Notes under the pieces: generated by a model
Told to the model about the DNA's origin: nothing
Databases searched by the model: none
Seen by the model: the letters and a program-made list of their open reading frames with translations, nothing else
In this document: positions 31,501 through 39,023 of the stretch, piece by piece
Position numbering within the stretch: the stretch's first letter is position 1
Layout of the letters: the number at the start of each line of letters is the position of its first letter
Assembly: GCA_026932145.1 (NCBI GenBank)
Contig: JAIXKT010000055.1
Span: forward strand, 1-57,583
Origin: Bacteroidia bacterium
GTDB taxonomy: Bacteria; Bacteroidota; Bacteroidia; J057; JAIXKT01
DNA length: 57,583 nucleotides
Direction of reading: 5' to 3'
Translations under genes and position numbers: made by a program

Positions 31501-32990
31501 ATTTTAGACAATAAAGAACCGGAACGGTCATCTGCAAAAGACAGTAGATTATCATCCACAACGGCTAAGGATAGGTTTGCCGGAACGGGAACGCCTTGAT
31601 AATCTAAGGTTTGGATGGTCAGTTTAACGGTTTCTCTGGGTTGATAATCAGGTTTATCCGGCTGCAGTTTTACCTGAAGTTGTTTGTGGGAATTAACGAA
31701 TACTAAGCGTTCGCATCTTTCGATACCGCTACCGTCAAATAGCGTAATCACGGTTATGCCAATTGGCAATTGATCTGTTGGAATGCTGATGTTTCGGCTG
31801 TTAGAAACGGGCACTGCATCGGAATAAACTATCTTTTCATGCTGACGCATTACGATTCGTAAAGTTTCCGGGCGGGGAGAGGTGATTTTGACAGAAACTT
31901 CGGTACGTTCAGGAGTAGCAGTCAGGCTGTATCCGGCAGGCAAAATAGCCGGCAGTGAATATTTCTCGGTTATACCAACCGGCTTTGTAATCTTAACAGA
32001 ATATATTTCTTGGGAGTTTGGGGTAAACGAAAAATCGCCCATTCCAAAATGAAAACTTGTAAAAGAAGCTACTACATTACCGGCTTTGTCTAATAGCTGG
32101 CCTTCTATGTCGGCAGGTTTTCCATGCTGGTTTTGAGCAAAAAACGCAACACGCGCCGGAACATTATGAATTAAATCTCCCCCTTCCGGAAAAAAACTTA
32201 ATTTAATATCATTCAGCACAATGGGTATCGAACGAGAAATAGATTCTGTTTGCCCTTCATGGGAAAACAGTAAATTCACTAAACCATCGGAAGATGTGAG
32301 TTCTTTGGGTAATTTAAAAATCACCAATCCTTTGCCTTCATTATCTAATGAAGTGCGGAAGCGTTGGTATTCTTTGCCGCTTAATGATACTACGCTTTGA
32401 AAGGCAGCATTTTCTAATGGTTTATTGTCTAATTTTTTTACTTCGATTTTCAGACCTACTTCATCACCGGGTCCATAAGCTTTTTTCTCAAAATCTATTT
32501 TCATTTTGAGGCGGGGTAGCACAACATCCTGAACGGTAATTTCTTTTTCAAAGAACGGCATTTCGGGCGTGTTTTTTTGCCAGTTGGTGTAGCTGCGTAT
32601 TTTGTATATCCCTCCCGGCCAATCTGGGCTTAGCTGAAAATCACCGGATGCTGTTCCGTCTTTTAGCACTAAACGGCGGGTTACTTCCACAGCCCCTTTG
32701 GGGTTTATTAGCTCCACATAGGCAATTTCGCTTTCCTCAGAGATTTTCATATCGCGTGTGTTTCGCACATAAACCTGAAACCAGATGTCTTCGCCCAACT
32801 CAAATTGAGGGGAATTTATATGTACATATACTTTTTCGGTAGGTAACTGTTTGAAAAAAGTAGAAAACTTCTCTTTTAGTTTAGTTAGAAAATCATCATC
32901 TCCATTAGGCGATGCCGCTAACTTTGGAAACCACCAAAGCCCTAAGGCTAACACAATCGGTAAAATAACCAGATACGATTGATTTTTCAT
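28593..32990 (-). CDS. Large alpha-2-macroglobulin family protein with thioester motif
   Basis: The 1465-residue protein has an N-terminal hydrophobic export segment (SYLVILPIVLALGLWWFPKL) and MG2-type macroglobulin domains (EKVYVHINSPQFELGEDIWFQVYV, FEKKAYGPGDEVGLKIEV). A carboxypeptidase-regulatory-like insert follows near residue 555 (SGTVFDAYTNKPLADVTIEQL). A charged low-complexity stretch spans roughly residues 640-760. The A2M core has GCFEQTSSSNYP, the thioester CxEQ motif with C995 and Q998, followed by an alpha-helical thioester domain (NGYEWFGSSPPHEALTAYGLLEF). Bacterial A2Ms trap proteases in the periplasm. The usual partner penicillin-binding protein 1C is not adjacent. A lipobox was not seen, so anchoring is by the N-terminal helix, or the protein is soluble. 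Confidence 0.88.
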   Translation of the reverse strand: MKNQSYLVILPIVLALGLWWFPKLAASPNGDDDFLTKLKEKFSTFFKQLPTEKVYVHINSPQFELGEDIWFQVYVRNTRDMKISEESEIAYVELINPKGAVEVTRRLVLKDGTASGDFQLSPDWPGGIYKIRSYTNWQKNTPEMPFFEKEITVQDVVLPRLKMKIDFEKKAYGPGDEVGLKIEVKKLDNKPLENAAFQSVVSLSGKEYQRFRTSLDNEGKGLVIFKLPKELTSSDGLVNLLFSHEGQTESISRSIPIVLNDIKLSFFPEGGDLIHNVPARVAFFAQNQHGKPADIEGQLLDKAGNVVASFTSFHFGMGDFSFTPNSQEIYSVKITKPVGITEKYSLPAILPAGYSLTATPERTEVSVKITSPRPETLRIVMRQHEKIVYSDAVPVSNSRNISIPTDQLPIGITVITLFDGSGIERCERLVFVNSHKQLQVKLQPDKPDYQPRETVKLTIQTLDYQGVPVPANLSLAVVDDNLLSFADDRSGSLLSKMLLESELAGKIEEPNFYFDPKEPKAAQALDLLMRTRGWRGFTWKAIQENPPTISYNRELAEISGTVFDAYTNKPLADVTIEQLKTPNKAVTGKDGKFTFRNIDLTENHTFSINSKDAQKYSSYQQNIPYYTSNLALFLYSPRPAEMPMAAAPNRGGAGGRKRAEINDGFAGGAQDNDDKPMIDGAVEEGINKKDLPKKNAKAENKPDLMPNKGDPAAPPKIAKPKVEKDKEINRDVPMEDRNEFADEEMMEETVKPNPQQIAYYRARVFPTPIYEGKPAPEVRNDFRNTIFWKGDITTDRRGITTISFPTSDAITSFRATIEGFSQNGLPAHTETVFSNILPLSMSVKIPVEVSMGDEINLPITIKNTTKNPVTGNLSFVVPKAFSLKSPLPNNVNVPANSAQTIYAAFVVQNIAGKDFMELKLQANGLEDAFSQNVYVHPKGFPQQISFSGSDKESSFSLSVQQVVPGTMQATLSVFPTALSSMMAGVDAILREPYGCFEQTSSSNYPNIIALRYMKENNVTDVPVMTKARDLLDRGYKRLVGFETKQNGYEWFGSSPPHEALTAYGLLEFKDMEPVYASLDKKMVDRTANWLLTRKDNKGGFLRDPKALDSFGGASPEITNIYIVYALTEAGFADKLKNEIESCYSVAEKSDDPYQLALMLNILGQTKDARYSKILEKIKPKQSIGGSWTGTSHSITRSGGESLTIETTALVVLGLFKKDQPDALLLDKSIKYIIGTRSNGGMFGSTQSTILALKALTLYSQYSKKTASSGTVEVYVDSKKAASYSYKAGERGPIELKGWENAITGNHKIQVKFTNTESALPYEISIKYASIQPKQQSECPIKLDVQAAAKTVKVGETMRVKVTITNTVTKGQPMTLAIIGIPGGLSAQPWQLKEIQEKGTVDFYEIRGRELVLYCRQMAPNQVREVNLDLKADVPGSYEGPASRSYLYYTPEQKQWIAGLSTLVSP

Positions 32991-33058
32991 TTTAAATAAG
33001 TGCTTATGTAGTAATAACGTATTTTTCGGCTACAGTATTTGATGAATAGCAAAAATAA

Positions 33059-33082
33059 AGCCAACCACGTACGTGGTTGGCT
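33059..33082 (-). terminator. Perfect-palindrome terminator of the Pmp3-like gene
   Basis: A 24-base perfect palindrome (AGCCAACCACGTACGTGGTT...) lies 51 bases after the stop of the minus-strand gene at 33134-33505. On the minus strand it is followed by a U-rich tract (TTATTTTTG), the form of an intrinsic terminator. It also separates this gene from the alpha-2-macroglobulin gene. Confidence 0.7.
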
Positions 33083-33133
33083 ACAAATTTAATAAATTAC
33101 CGCTTAAATAGCGAAATTTCCTTGTAAGCTGAA

Positions 33134-33505
33134 TTACTTCTGTAGGATTTTAATCAACCCAAATATCCAGCCGGGGAAGAAAAATAGGAAGCATAGCAAA
33201 AGAGTTATCCACCAAGCATTATCCCAATCTCTATAAAGCCCAACCCAAAGCCAAGCTAAAGGTGCTATAAAAATCATTAGTACAATGGCTAATCCCTTTG
33301 AGAAGGAAGCAACTTTCTTAACTCCTTTAACAATCTTTTGCAAAAAGGTTACTTTTTTCGCAACTTTTACCATTTTAGGGTCTTTTTCAAGGCTTTTTAC
33401 TTCATAGTTTGCAGGTTTTGAAATAGGAGTATAAACTCCAGCAGCACTCATTTGGGTTGTAAAAAAACCCAAAAATAGAATTAATAAACCAATTGTTCTA
33501 AACAT
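33134..33505 (-). CDS. Exported YqaE/Pmp3-like small membrane protein
   Basis: The 123-residue protein has an N-terminal signal peptide (MFRTIGLLILFLGFFTTQMSAAG), a basic linker (KVAKKVTFLQKIVKGVKKV) and a C-terminal pair of hydrophobic helices: LAIVLMIFIAPLAWLWVGLYRDWDNAWWITLLLCFLFFFPGWIFGLIKIL. The last part resembles the Pmp3/YqaE family, in which two helices with a P-x-A and a G-W-I/F-P-G-like motif occur. The order is altered here to FFPGWIFG. Typical Pmp3 proteins are about 55 residues and lack a signal peptide; this longer form is seen in Bacteroidota. Its function may be membrane stress tolerance, but that is inference. It is a single gene with its own terminator. Confidence 0.55.
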   Translation of the reverse strand: MFRTIGLLILFLGFFTTQMSAAGVYTPISKPANYEVKSLEKDPKMVKVAKKVTFLQKIVKGVKKVASFSKGLAIVLMIFIAPLAWLWVGLYRDWDNAWWITLLLCFLFFFPGWIFGLIKILQK

Positions 33506-33650
33506 AATAGTAATAATACTTTTAAATGATACGCAATATTAAATTCATTCTTTTTAAGAAACAAATAATTTTTTGTGATTTTTAAATCGTGTTTTTTGTT
33601 ACAAAAATATTAAGGTGGATTCTATAATTTAAATCATTGTTAATCAAGCA

Positions 33651-33674
33651 ATTATACGTATATTTACGTATAAT
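33651..33674. repeat. Perfect palindrome ATTATACGTA/TACGTATAAT
   Basis: ATTATACGTA (33651-33660) and TACGTATAAT (33665-33674) are perfect inverted arms with a four-base spacer. It lies 146 bases upstream of the Pmp3-like gene and just left of the decayed IS5-type transposase. It could be an operator or part of the element's end. Confidence 0.4.
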
Positions 33675-33690
33675 TTAACACGAAAACAAT

Positions 33691-34404
33691 ATGACATCAT
33701 AAGAGTATAAAACCAATGGCCAAAAAGGATTATTTGACGAGCAATTTACTATTGAACGTTTGTCTGCAATTGGCAATCCCTTAGAAAGAATAAGCAATAT
33801 TGTTGATTTTGAGGCATTTTGCAACACATTAGAATCTAAATTATTAAATACAGAAAAGAAAAACAACGCAGGGGCGAAACCTTATGATGTTGTGATGATG
33901 TTTAAAATCATGATTTTACAGCGCTACTATGGCCTTGGCGACAAGCAAGTGGAGTTTCAGATATTGACAGGCTAAGTTTTAAAAAGTTCTTAGGATTGGA
34001 ATCTGGCGACAAAGTACCTGATACGTTGCACTGAGTATATCGAAGTGAGAAAACTGTTTGGGCGCTTAGAGAGAACCTAACAAAAAATTCATCAAGAAAT
34101 TCGCAGTTACAGATGCTTCAGTACACGACTCCCAAGTTTTAGATGATTTGTTGGATAAAAGCGACAACGGGCAACCATTATATGGAAACAGTGCCTATAC
34201 GGGAGATAAGCAAAAAATAAGATAAAATCTAAGACCAGAGTAAGAGTAGAACACGTATTTGGTTTTATGGAACAAAGTATGAACGGGCTTGCTGTAAAAT
34301 CTGTAGGAGTAGCAAGAGCAACAGGAATAATAGGGATCATAAACCTTACCTACAACTTATTCAGGCTTGAACAAGTTCAAAGATTAAATTTATTTACATC
34401 GTAA
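33691..34404 (+). pseudogene. Decayed IS5-type transposase
   Basis: Pieces in several frames match one transposase. At the left, GLFDEQFTIERLSAIGNPLERI and PYDVVMMFKIMILQRYYGLGDKQVEFQILTG form the N-terminal part, broken by an early stop after the fourth codon and another after TG. A middle piece reads FKKFLGLESGDKVPDT in another frame, after which the central catalytic region is missing. The right part reads KKFAVTDASVHDSQVLDDLLDKSDNG, then after one more frameshift RVEHVFGFMEQSMNGLAVKSVGVARATGIIGIINLTYNLFRLEQ, the C-terminal end with the catalytic Glu. At about 714 bases it is shorter than a full gene and cannot be functional. Confidence 0.8.
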
Positions 34405-34437
34405 TATGCTATTAATTAGTTAGTTGCAAATTATCGA

Positions 34438-34461
34438 ATTAAAAATTAAAAATTAAAAATT
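34438..34461. repeat. ATTAAAA tandem repeat
   Basis: The seven-base unit ATTAAAA occurs three times and partly a fourth, just after the decayed transposase. It is a short AT microsatellite with no visible function. Confidence 0.6.
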
Positions 34462-34620
34462 ATCAAGAGATAATTCTGAATCGATAATATTTAGCTACGT
34501 AAAAAGTTGGGGGCTTCGAGTTATCCACGAAAGATGCACATTTTTTCCAAGTAGCTTGCAAAATGGATTTTATCCAAATAGTTTTACGGTTTAATTTGGT
34601 AACTATTAATATGTAGTCTT

Positions 34621-37600
34621 ATGAGTAAAATACGCTTACTGCTGTTTAGTATTGGAATATTGATTTTCTCAAATTTTAGCACAACTGCCCAACTTGGAAA
34701 ACCGTACCAACAATACTATTCACCCAAAGAATACAAGGCACACCAGTTAGTTTGGTGGATTACCCAAGACGCACGCGGAGTTGTTTATGCAGCTAATAAT
34801 GACGGCGTTTTAAGCTATGACGGCCAGCATTGGGAACTAATTTCTACCCCGAACCCAGTTCGTTCTTTATCAATAGACAAAAACAACCGAATCTTCGTAG
34901 GCTGTAAAGGAGATTTTGGAATGTTAAAAATAGACTCCACCGGAAGTTTATTGTACCAATCTATCCGAAAATTATTACCTAAACAAGACCAAGTCTTGGT
35001 GAAAGACTTTGATAAGGTTTACTGTACAGACGGTGCTATATGGTTTATTTCAGAGTTTATGTTAGTTAAGGCAACGGAATCCGGGGGGCTATTTAACCTA
35101 ACGACTTGGAAATTTGAACAAGACGGCCTAACCGGAGCAGGGTTGATGGATGGGAAATTATACATACATCAACGCGGAGTAGGACTTTGTGAGGCGACTT
35201 CTAATGGGCTAAAACCAGCCCATGGTGGCGATTTCTTTAAAGACAAAGAAATAACAGCCATTAAAACCGTAGGAAACGAAAAAATAATCGCCACTGCTAC
35301 CGCAGGTCTCTTTAAATTCACGGCAAATCAAGCAACTGCGATTACCACCCCAATTGATAATATTTTAAAAAGTGCTATCATTTATGAAGTTGCACCAATG
35401 CAAGGTAACCAATTTGCCGTAGCCACAATGTTAGGCGGAGTTTATGTGGTTTCATTATCCGGTCAGGTATTACAAACATTTACCAAAGAAACAGGTTTCC
35501 CAGATAACGATATTTACTATGTTTATACAGATAAACAAGGTGGTTTATGGATAGCATATTCTAAAGGATTAGCCAGAATTGGGCTGAATATCCCGATTAC
35601 CCAACTAACCGGTATAGAAGGTAAGGTAGCCTCTATGGTTTCCTTTAATAACTTAATTTATGCAGCTACCAGTCAAGGGATTTTTGAGCAGAACGGCGGT
35701 ATTTTTCGCCGAATTTCCGGAATCAACACAGAATGTCGCTCGCTACGGATATTTAACGGAAAACTTTATGCAGCCAGCAATAAAGGCTTGATTGAAATCA
35801 ACAATGGAGCTATCCGGTTCGTGCTTCCCAATGAACTATGCCTATCAATAGGAAGTTCAGCCCAAAATGGAATGTTATTAGCAAGCCATTTCAAAGGAAT
35901 TTGGGTCATAGACCCTTCTACCGGTATCAAAACAGATATTCCCAAAGTTACCGAAGAATCATTTTCGTTCTGCGAAACCCCCGCAGGAGATATTTGGGTT
36001 GGAACAAGCTATCAAGGTGCTATCTTGCTAAAACCTAACGGAAAAAACTTTTCAGCCCAAAAATTTGGGCAAAATGACGGCTTGCCCGAAGGAAAAGTAG
36101 AAATAAAACTCATTAATAAAGAAGTTATCTTTAAAACAGAAAACGGATTTTATGAATACAACGGCGGTAAGTTCGTCCCCCTAAATACGTTAAACAAAAT
36201 AGCTTTTTCTAAAGTAGCTGACCTTGTTCAAGGCTCAAACACAGATGTATGGACGGTTCAAGAATCCGGAGTATTCTCTATTGACGGGAATCTAAAAGCT
36301 GACCCAAAAATCAACCCTATTTCACCGGCAAATATTCTACAAGAAAAACCAACTGTTTTTTATATTGATGACAAAAATATTCAATGGATAGCCATTAACG
36401 ACCAAATATTCCGTTTGGATAATTCTCGTATTAATGTCTCAAATGCGGTACTCTTACCCGTAATCACCAGAGTTACTACGGCATCCGGTATAGCTATCTT
36501 TAACGGCTACTATAAAACCGAAGACGAAAAAGCAAGCTATACTCAATCTCCAAAATTCATTCCTGAATTACTGTTTTCTCAAAATAGTTTGATGTTTGAA
36601 TACGGAATACCTTCCTTTGAAAACGAAAAAGGCACTCAATTTCAACTCTTTTTAGAAGGTAATGATAACGGTTGGTCAGCATGGAGCAAGGATTCCAAAA
36701 TTACCTACACCAATTTAAGTTCTGGTGATTATCTATTACGGATTCGTTCCAAAAACGCTTATGGAGCTATTAGTCAGGAGATTACATATTATTTTAAGAT
36801 TTCTCCTCCTTGGTATTTAACTTGGTGGGCATATATCTGCTACTTTTTACTGCTTTCACTCATTGTTTATATAGTTGTTCGAGTAAACAGCCAGCGATTA
36901 GTATCTGCAAACTTGAAGTTGGAGCAAACAGTAAAAGAACGTACCCGCGAAATTGCTAAACAAAAAGAAGAAATTGAAAAACAAAAAGTTGAAGTTGAAA
37001 AAAGCAGAGATTTATTAGAGAAAAAAAATCAAACTATTCAAGAGGCTTATACTCAGCTACAAAACACACAAGCGCAACTCATTCAGTCAGAAAAAATGGC
37101 TTCATTAGGGCAGTTAATCGCCGGTGTAGCCCACGAAATCAATACTCCAATCGGTGCTATCAATGCTTCTGCCGGAAATATTGATAAATCATTGCCGGTG
37201 ATTTTACAAAAACTGCCGTTTTTGGTTCGAAGTATGGATTCATCCAAAGAACAGCTGTTTTTTCAATTAATAGAACGAACCATGGGCTTTTCCGGCTCAC
37301 TAACCAGCCGGGAAGAAAGACAATATAAAAAATCAGTTACAGAATATTTAGAAAATAATCAAGTTGAAAACGCCGCTAATTTAGCCGCCCAACTTGCCAA
37401 AATCGGCTTGATAGACAACTTAGACCCATTTTTAATCCTACTGAAAGACCCCAATTCTACTGAACTTATTGATACTGCTACCGTTATCGGAAAACTACGC
37501 CTAAACCTCGACAACATAAAGTTAGCCATTGCCAAAACCCAAAAAATAGTATTTGCCCTCAAAAGCTACTCTCATCGCCAATCTGACGATGTATTTGTTC

Positions 37601-38058
37601 AGGCAAATATTATCGAAAATATGGAAACAGTCCTTACCATTTACCATAACCAACTAAAATACGGCATAGAAGTTCATACAGACTTTGATGAGTCAACACC
37701 GATGATATGGTGCCTGCCGGATGAACTTAACCAAGTCTGGACAAACATCATTCATAACGCAATACAAGCTATGGATAACAAAGGAACGTTGGATATTTCT
37801 ATTCAACGATTTGGGAATAAGATAATTACAAAACTAACGGATTCCGGCCCGGGTATTCCGCAGGACATCGCTGCCAAGATATTCGAACCATTTTTCACAA
37901 CGAAAAAACAAGGCGAAGGAAGCGGCTTAGGATTAGATATTTGCAGAAAAATCATCCTAAAGCATCAGGGAAATATCTCTGTTGAAAGCCAACCGGGTAA
38001 AACTACCTTTATCGTAGAACTTCCTATTTTAGAAACTCCACCTCAAAAAGTAGCCTAA
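34621..38058 (+). CDS. Sensor histidine kinase with two-component regulator propeller and Y_Y_Y domain
   Basis: The 1145-residue protein has a signal peptide (LLLFSIGILIFSNFSTTAQ). A long extracytoplasmic propeller follows with repeats such as WWITQDARGVVYAANNDGVLSYDG, GGLWIAYSKGLARIG and GDIWVGTSYQGAILL. A Y_Y_Y-type domain (FQLFLEGNDNGWSAWSKDSKITYTNLSSGDYLLRIRSKNAYG) and one membrane helix (WWAYICYFLLLSLIVYIVVRV) come next, then a coiled coil, the HisKA motif LGQLIAGVAHEINTPIG with H838, and an HATPase domain (NIIHNAIQAM, DSGPGIP, GEGSGLGLDICRKII). It should sense an outside signal and phosphorylate an unlinked response regulator, since no receiver domain or regulator gene is adjacent. An unusual spacer of about 190 residues lies between HisKA and the HATPase. 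Confidence 0.9.
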   Translation: MSKIRLLLFSIGILIFSNFSTTAQLGKPYQQYYSPKEYKAHQLVWWITQDARGVVYAANNDGVLSYDGQHWELISTPNPVRSLSIDKNNRIFVGCKGDFGMLKIDSTGSLLYQSIRKLLPKQDQVLVKDFDKVYCTDGAIWFISEFMLVKATESGGLFNLTTWKFEQDGLTGAGLMDGKLYIHQRGVGLCEATSNGLKPAHGGDFFKDKEITAIKTVGNEKIIATATAGLFKFTANQATAITTPIDNILKSAIIYEVAPMQGNQFAVATMLGGVYVVSLSGQVLQTFTKETGFPDNDIYYVYTDKQGGLWIAYSKGLARIGLNIPITQLTGIEGKVASMVSFNNLIYAATSQGIFEQNGGIFRRISGINTECRSLRIFNGKLYAASNKGLIEINNGAIRFVLPNELCLSIGSSAQNGMLLASHFKGIWVIDPSTGIKTDIPKVTEESFSFCETPAGDIWVGTSYQGAILLKPNGKNFSAQKFGQNDGLPEGKVEIKLINKEVIFKTENGFYEYNGGKFVPLNTLNKIAFSKVADLVQGSNTDVWTVQESGVFSIDGNLKADPKINPISPANILQEKPTVFYIDDKNIQWIAINDQIFRLDNSRINVSNAVLLPVITRVTTASGIAIFNGYYKTEDEKASYTQSPKFIPELLFSQNSLMFEYGIPSFENEKGTQFQLFLEGNDNGWSAWSKDSKITYTNLSSGDYLLRIRSKNAYGAISQEITYYFKISPPWYLTWWAYICYFLLLSLIVYIVVRVNSQRLVSANLKLEQTVKERTREIAKQKEEIEKQKVEVEKSRDLLEKKNQTIQEAYTQLQNTQAQLIQSEKMASLGQLIAGVAHEINTPIGAINASAGNIDKSLPVILQKLPFLVRSMDSSKEQLFFQLIERTMGFSGSLTSREERQYKKSVTEYLENNQVENAANLAAQLAKIGLIDNLDPFLILLKDPNSTELIDTATVIGKLRLNLDNIKLAIAKTQKIVFALKSYSHRQSDDVFVQANIIENMETVLTIYHNQLKYGIEVHTDFDESTPMIWCLPDELNQVWTNIIHNAIQAMDNKGTLDISIQRFGNKIITKLTDSGPGIPQDIAAKIFEPFFTTKKQGEGSGLGLDICRKIILKHQGNISVESQPGKTTFIVELPILETPPQKVA

Positions 38059-38130
38059 CAACTAATTATAAACGATAAAAACCTAAACATAGCTGTAAAA
38101 ATCATGAAATAGCAGCTTCATAACGTTGCT

Positions 38131-38138
38131 TAATTTTG
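38131..38138 (+). promoter_or_regulatory. -7 promoter element (TAATTTTG)
   Basis: TAATTTTG matches TAnnTTTG and ends ten bases before the ATG at 38149. Confidence 0.5.
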
Positions 38139-38148
38139 TGGTAAAAGT

Positions 38149-38961
38149 ATGATGATAACCCAAAAGGTAGTTGTAATAACGGGAGCTTCCAGTGGCATTG
38201 GCAAAGCCTTGGCAGAACGATATGCACACGCTGGATACAAATTAGCGTTAGCCGCTCGGAATATTGAACGCTTACAAAAAGCTGCCGAACTGCTCCCTAC
38301 TGATTCTTTATTAGTAACTTGCGATGTTAGTCAGATGGATGATTGCCAGCAATTAATCAGGCAAACAATCGAACGTTTTGGCCGAATAGACACTTTGATT
38401 AACAATGCCGGAATTAGTATGCGGGCTTTGTTTCAAGATGTTTCGCTGGAAGTATTGCATCAGGTTATGGATATTAACTTTTGGGGATCGGTTTACTGCA
38501 CTAAATTTGCCTTACCATATTTACAGAAGACACAGGGGAGCATTATCGGGATTTCATCAATTGCCGGACATCGAGGACTACCTGCCAGGAGCGGATATTC
38601 TGCCAGTAAATTTGCCATGAATGGCTTTTTAGAAGCCATTCGAGCAGAGCTATTGCCAGATAAAGTACACGTTCTTACGGTTAGTCCGGGATTCACAGCT
38701 TCCAATATTCGTAAAGTTGCGCTAAATGCACAGGGTTCCCAGCAAGGAGAAAGCCCCCGAGATGAAACCAATATGATGAGTGCAGAAGCCGTTGCCGAAG
38801 CCGTCTTTAAAGCACAACAAAAACGAAAACACAGTATTATCCTGACTACACAAGGCAAATTAACAGTGTTTCTCAACAAATGGTTTTCTAAGTGGATGGA
38901 TAAAAAAGTTCTGCATATATTAGCTCAAGAACCGGATACTCCCCTTAAAACCAAAGAATAA
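38149..38961 (+). CDS. Short-chain dehydrogenase/reductase
   Basis: The 270-residue protein has the SDR fold: VVVITGASSGIGKALAERYA (NAD(P) binding), DTLINNAGIS, the catalytic Ser in GSIIGISSIAGHRG, and YSASKFAMNGF with the YxxxK pair. The next part (VLTVSPGFTASNIRKVAL) closes the substrate pocket. The extension after residue 220 with a hydrophobic and basic tail is like the membrane-associated DHRS7-type group of SDRs. The substrate is unknown. ATG codons at 38149 and 38152 are both possible starts. It ends in a strong hairpin that separates it from the next gene. Confidence 0.88.
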   Translation: MMITQKVVVITGASSGIGKALAERYAHAGYKLALAARNIERLQKAAELLPTDSLLVTCDVSQMDDCQQLIRQTIERFGRIDTLINNAGISMRALFQDVSLEVLHQVMDINFWGSVYCTKFALPYLQKTQGSIIGISSIAGHRGLPARSGYSASKFAMNGFLEAIRAELLPDKVHVLTVSPGFTASNIRKVALNAQGSQQGESPRDETNMMSAEAVAEAVFKAQQKRKHSIILTTQGKLTVFLNKWFSKWMDKKVLHILAQEPDTPLKTKE

Positions 38962-38996
38962 CATCTGATTACCAAATTGATTTGGTAATCAGATGT
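38961..38996 (+). terminator. Strong hairpin terminator after the SDR gene
   Basis: A perfect 16-base stem (38961-38976 with 38981-38996, arms beginning ACATCTGATTACC) with a four-base loop TTGA begins on the last base of the SDR stop codon and is followed by ATCATTTTA. It is the strongest hairpin in the window. Confidence 0.75.
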
Positions 38997-39007
38997 ATCA
39001 TTTTACG

Positions 39008-39015
39008 TAAATTTG
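39008..39015 (+). promoter_or_regulatory. -7 promoter element (TAAATTTG)
   Basis: TAAATTTG matches TAnnTTTG and ends eight bases before the ATG at 39024. This rules out an upstream TTG start at 38982, which would lie inside the preceding hairpin. Confidence 0.6.
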
Positions 39016-39023
39016 TCCAAAAT

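Noticed and set aside
33691-34404. Functional IS5-type transposase
   Set aside because: Stop codons, at least two frame changes and a missing central region show it is a remnant.
34438-34461. Possible CRISPR-like direct repeats
   Set aside because: It is a seven-base AT tandem repeat without spacers.
38982-39023. TTG start for the NHL-OmpA protein
   Set aside because: It lies in the right arm of the strong hairpin after the SDR gene and overlaps the -7 box at 39008.
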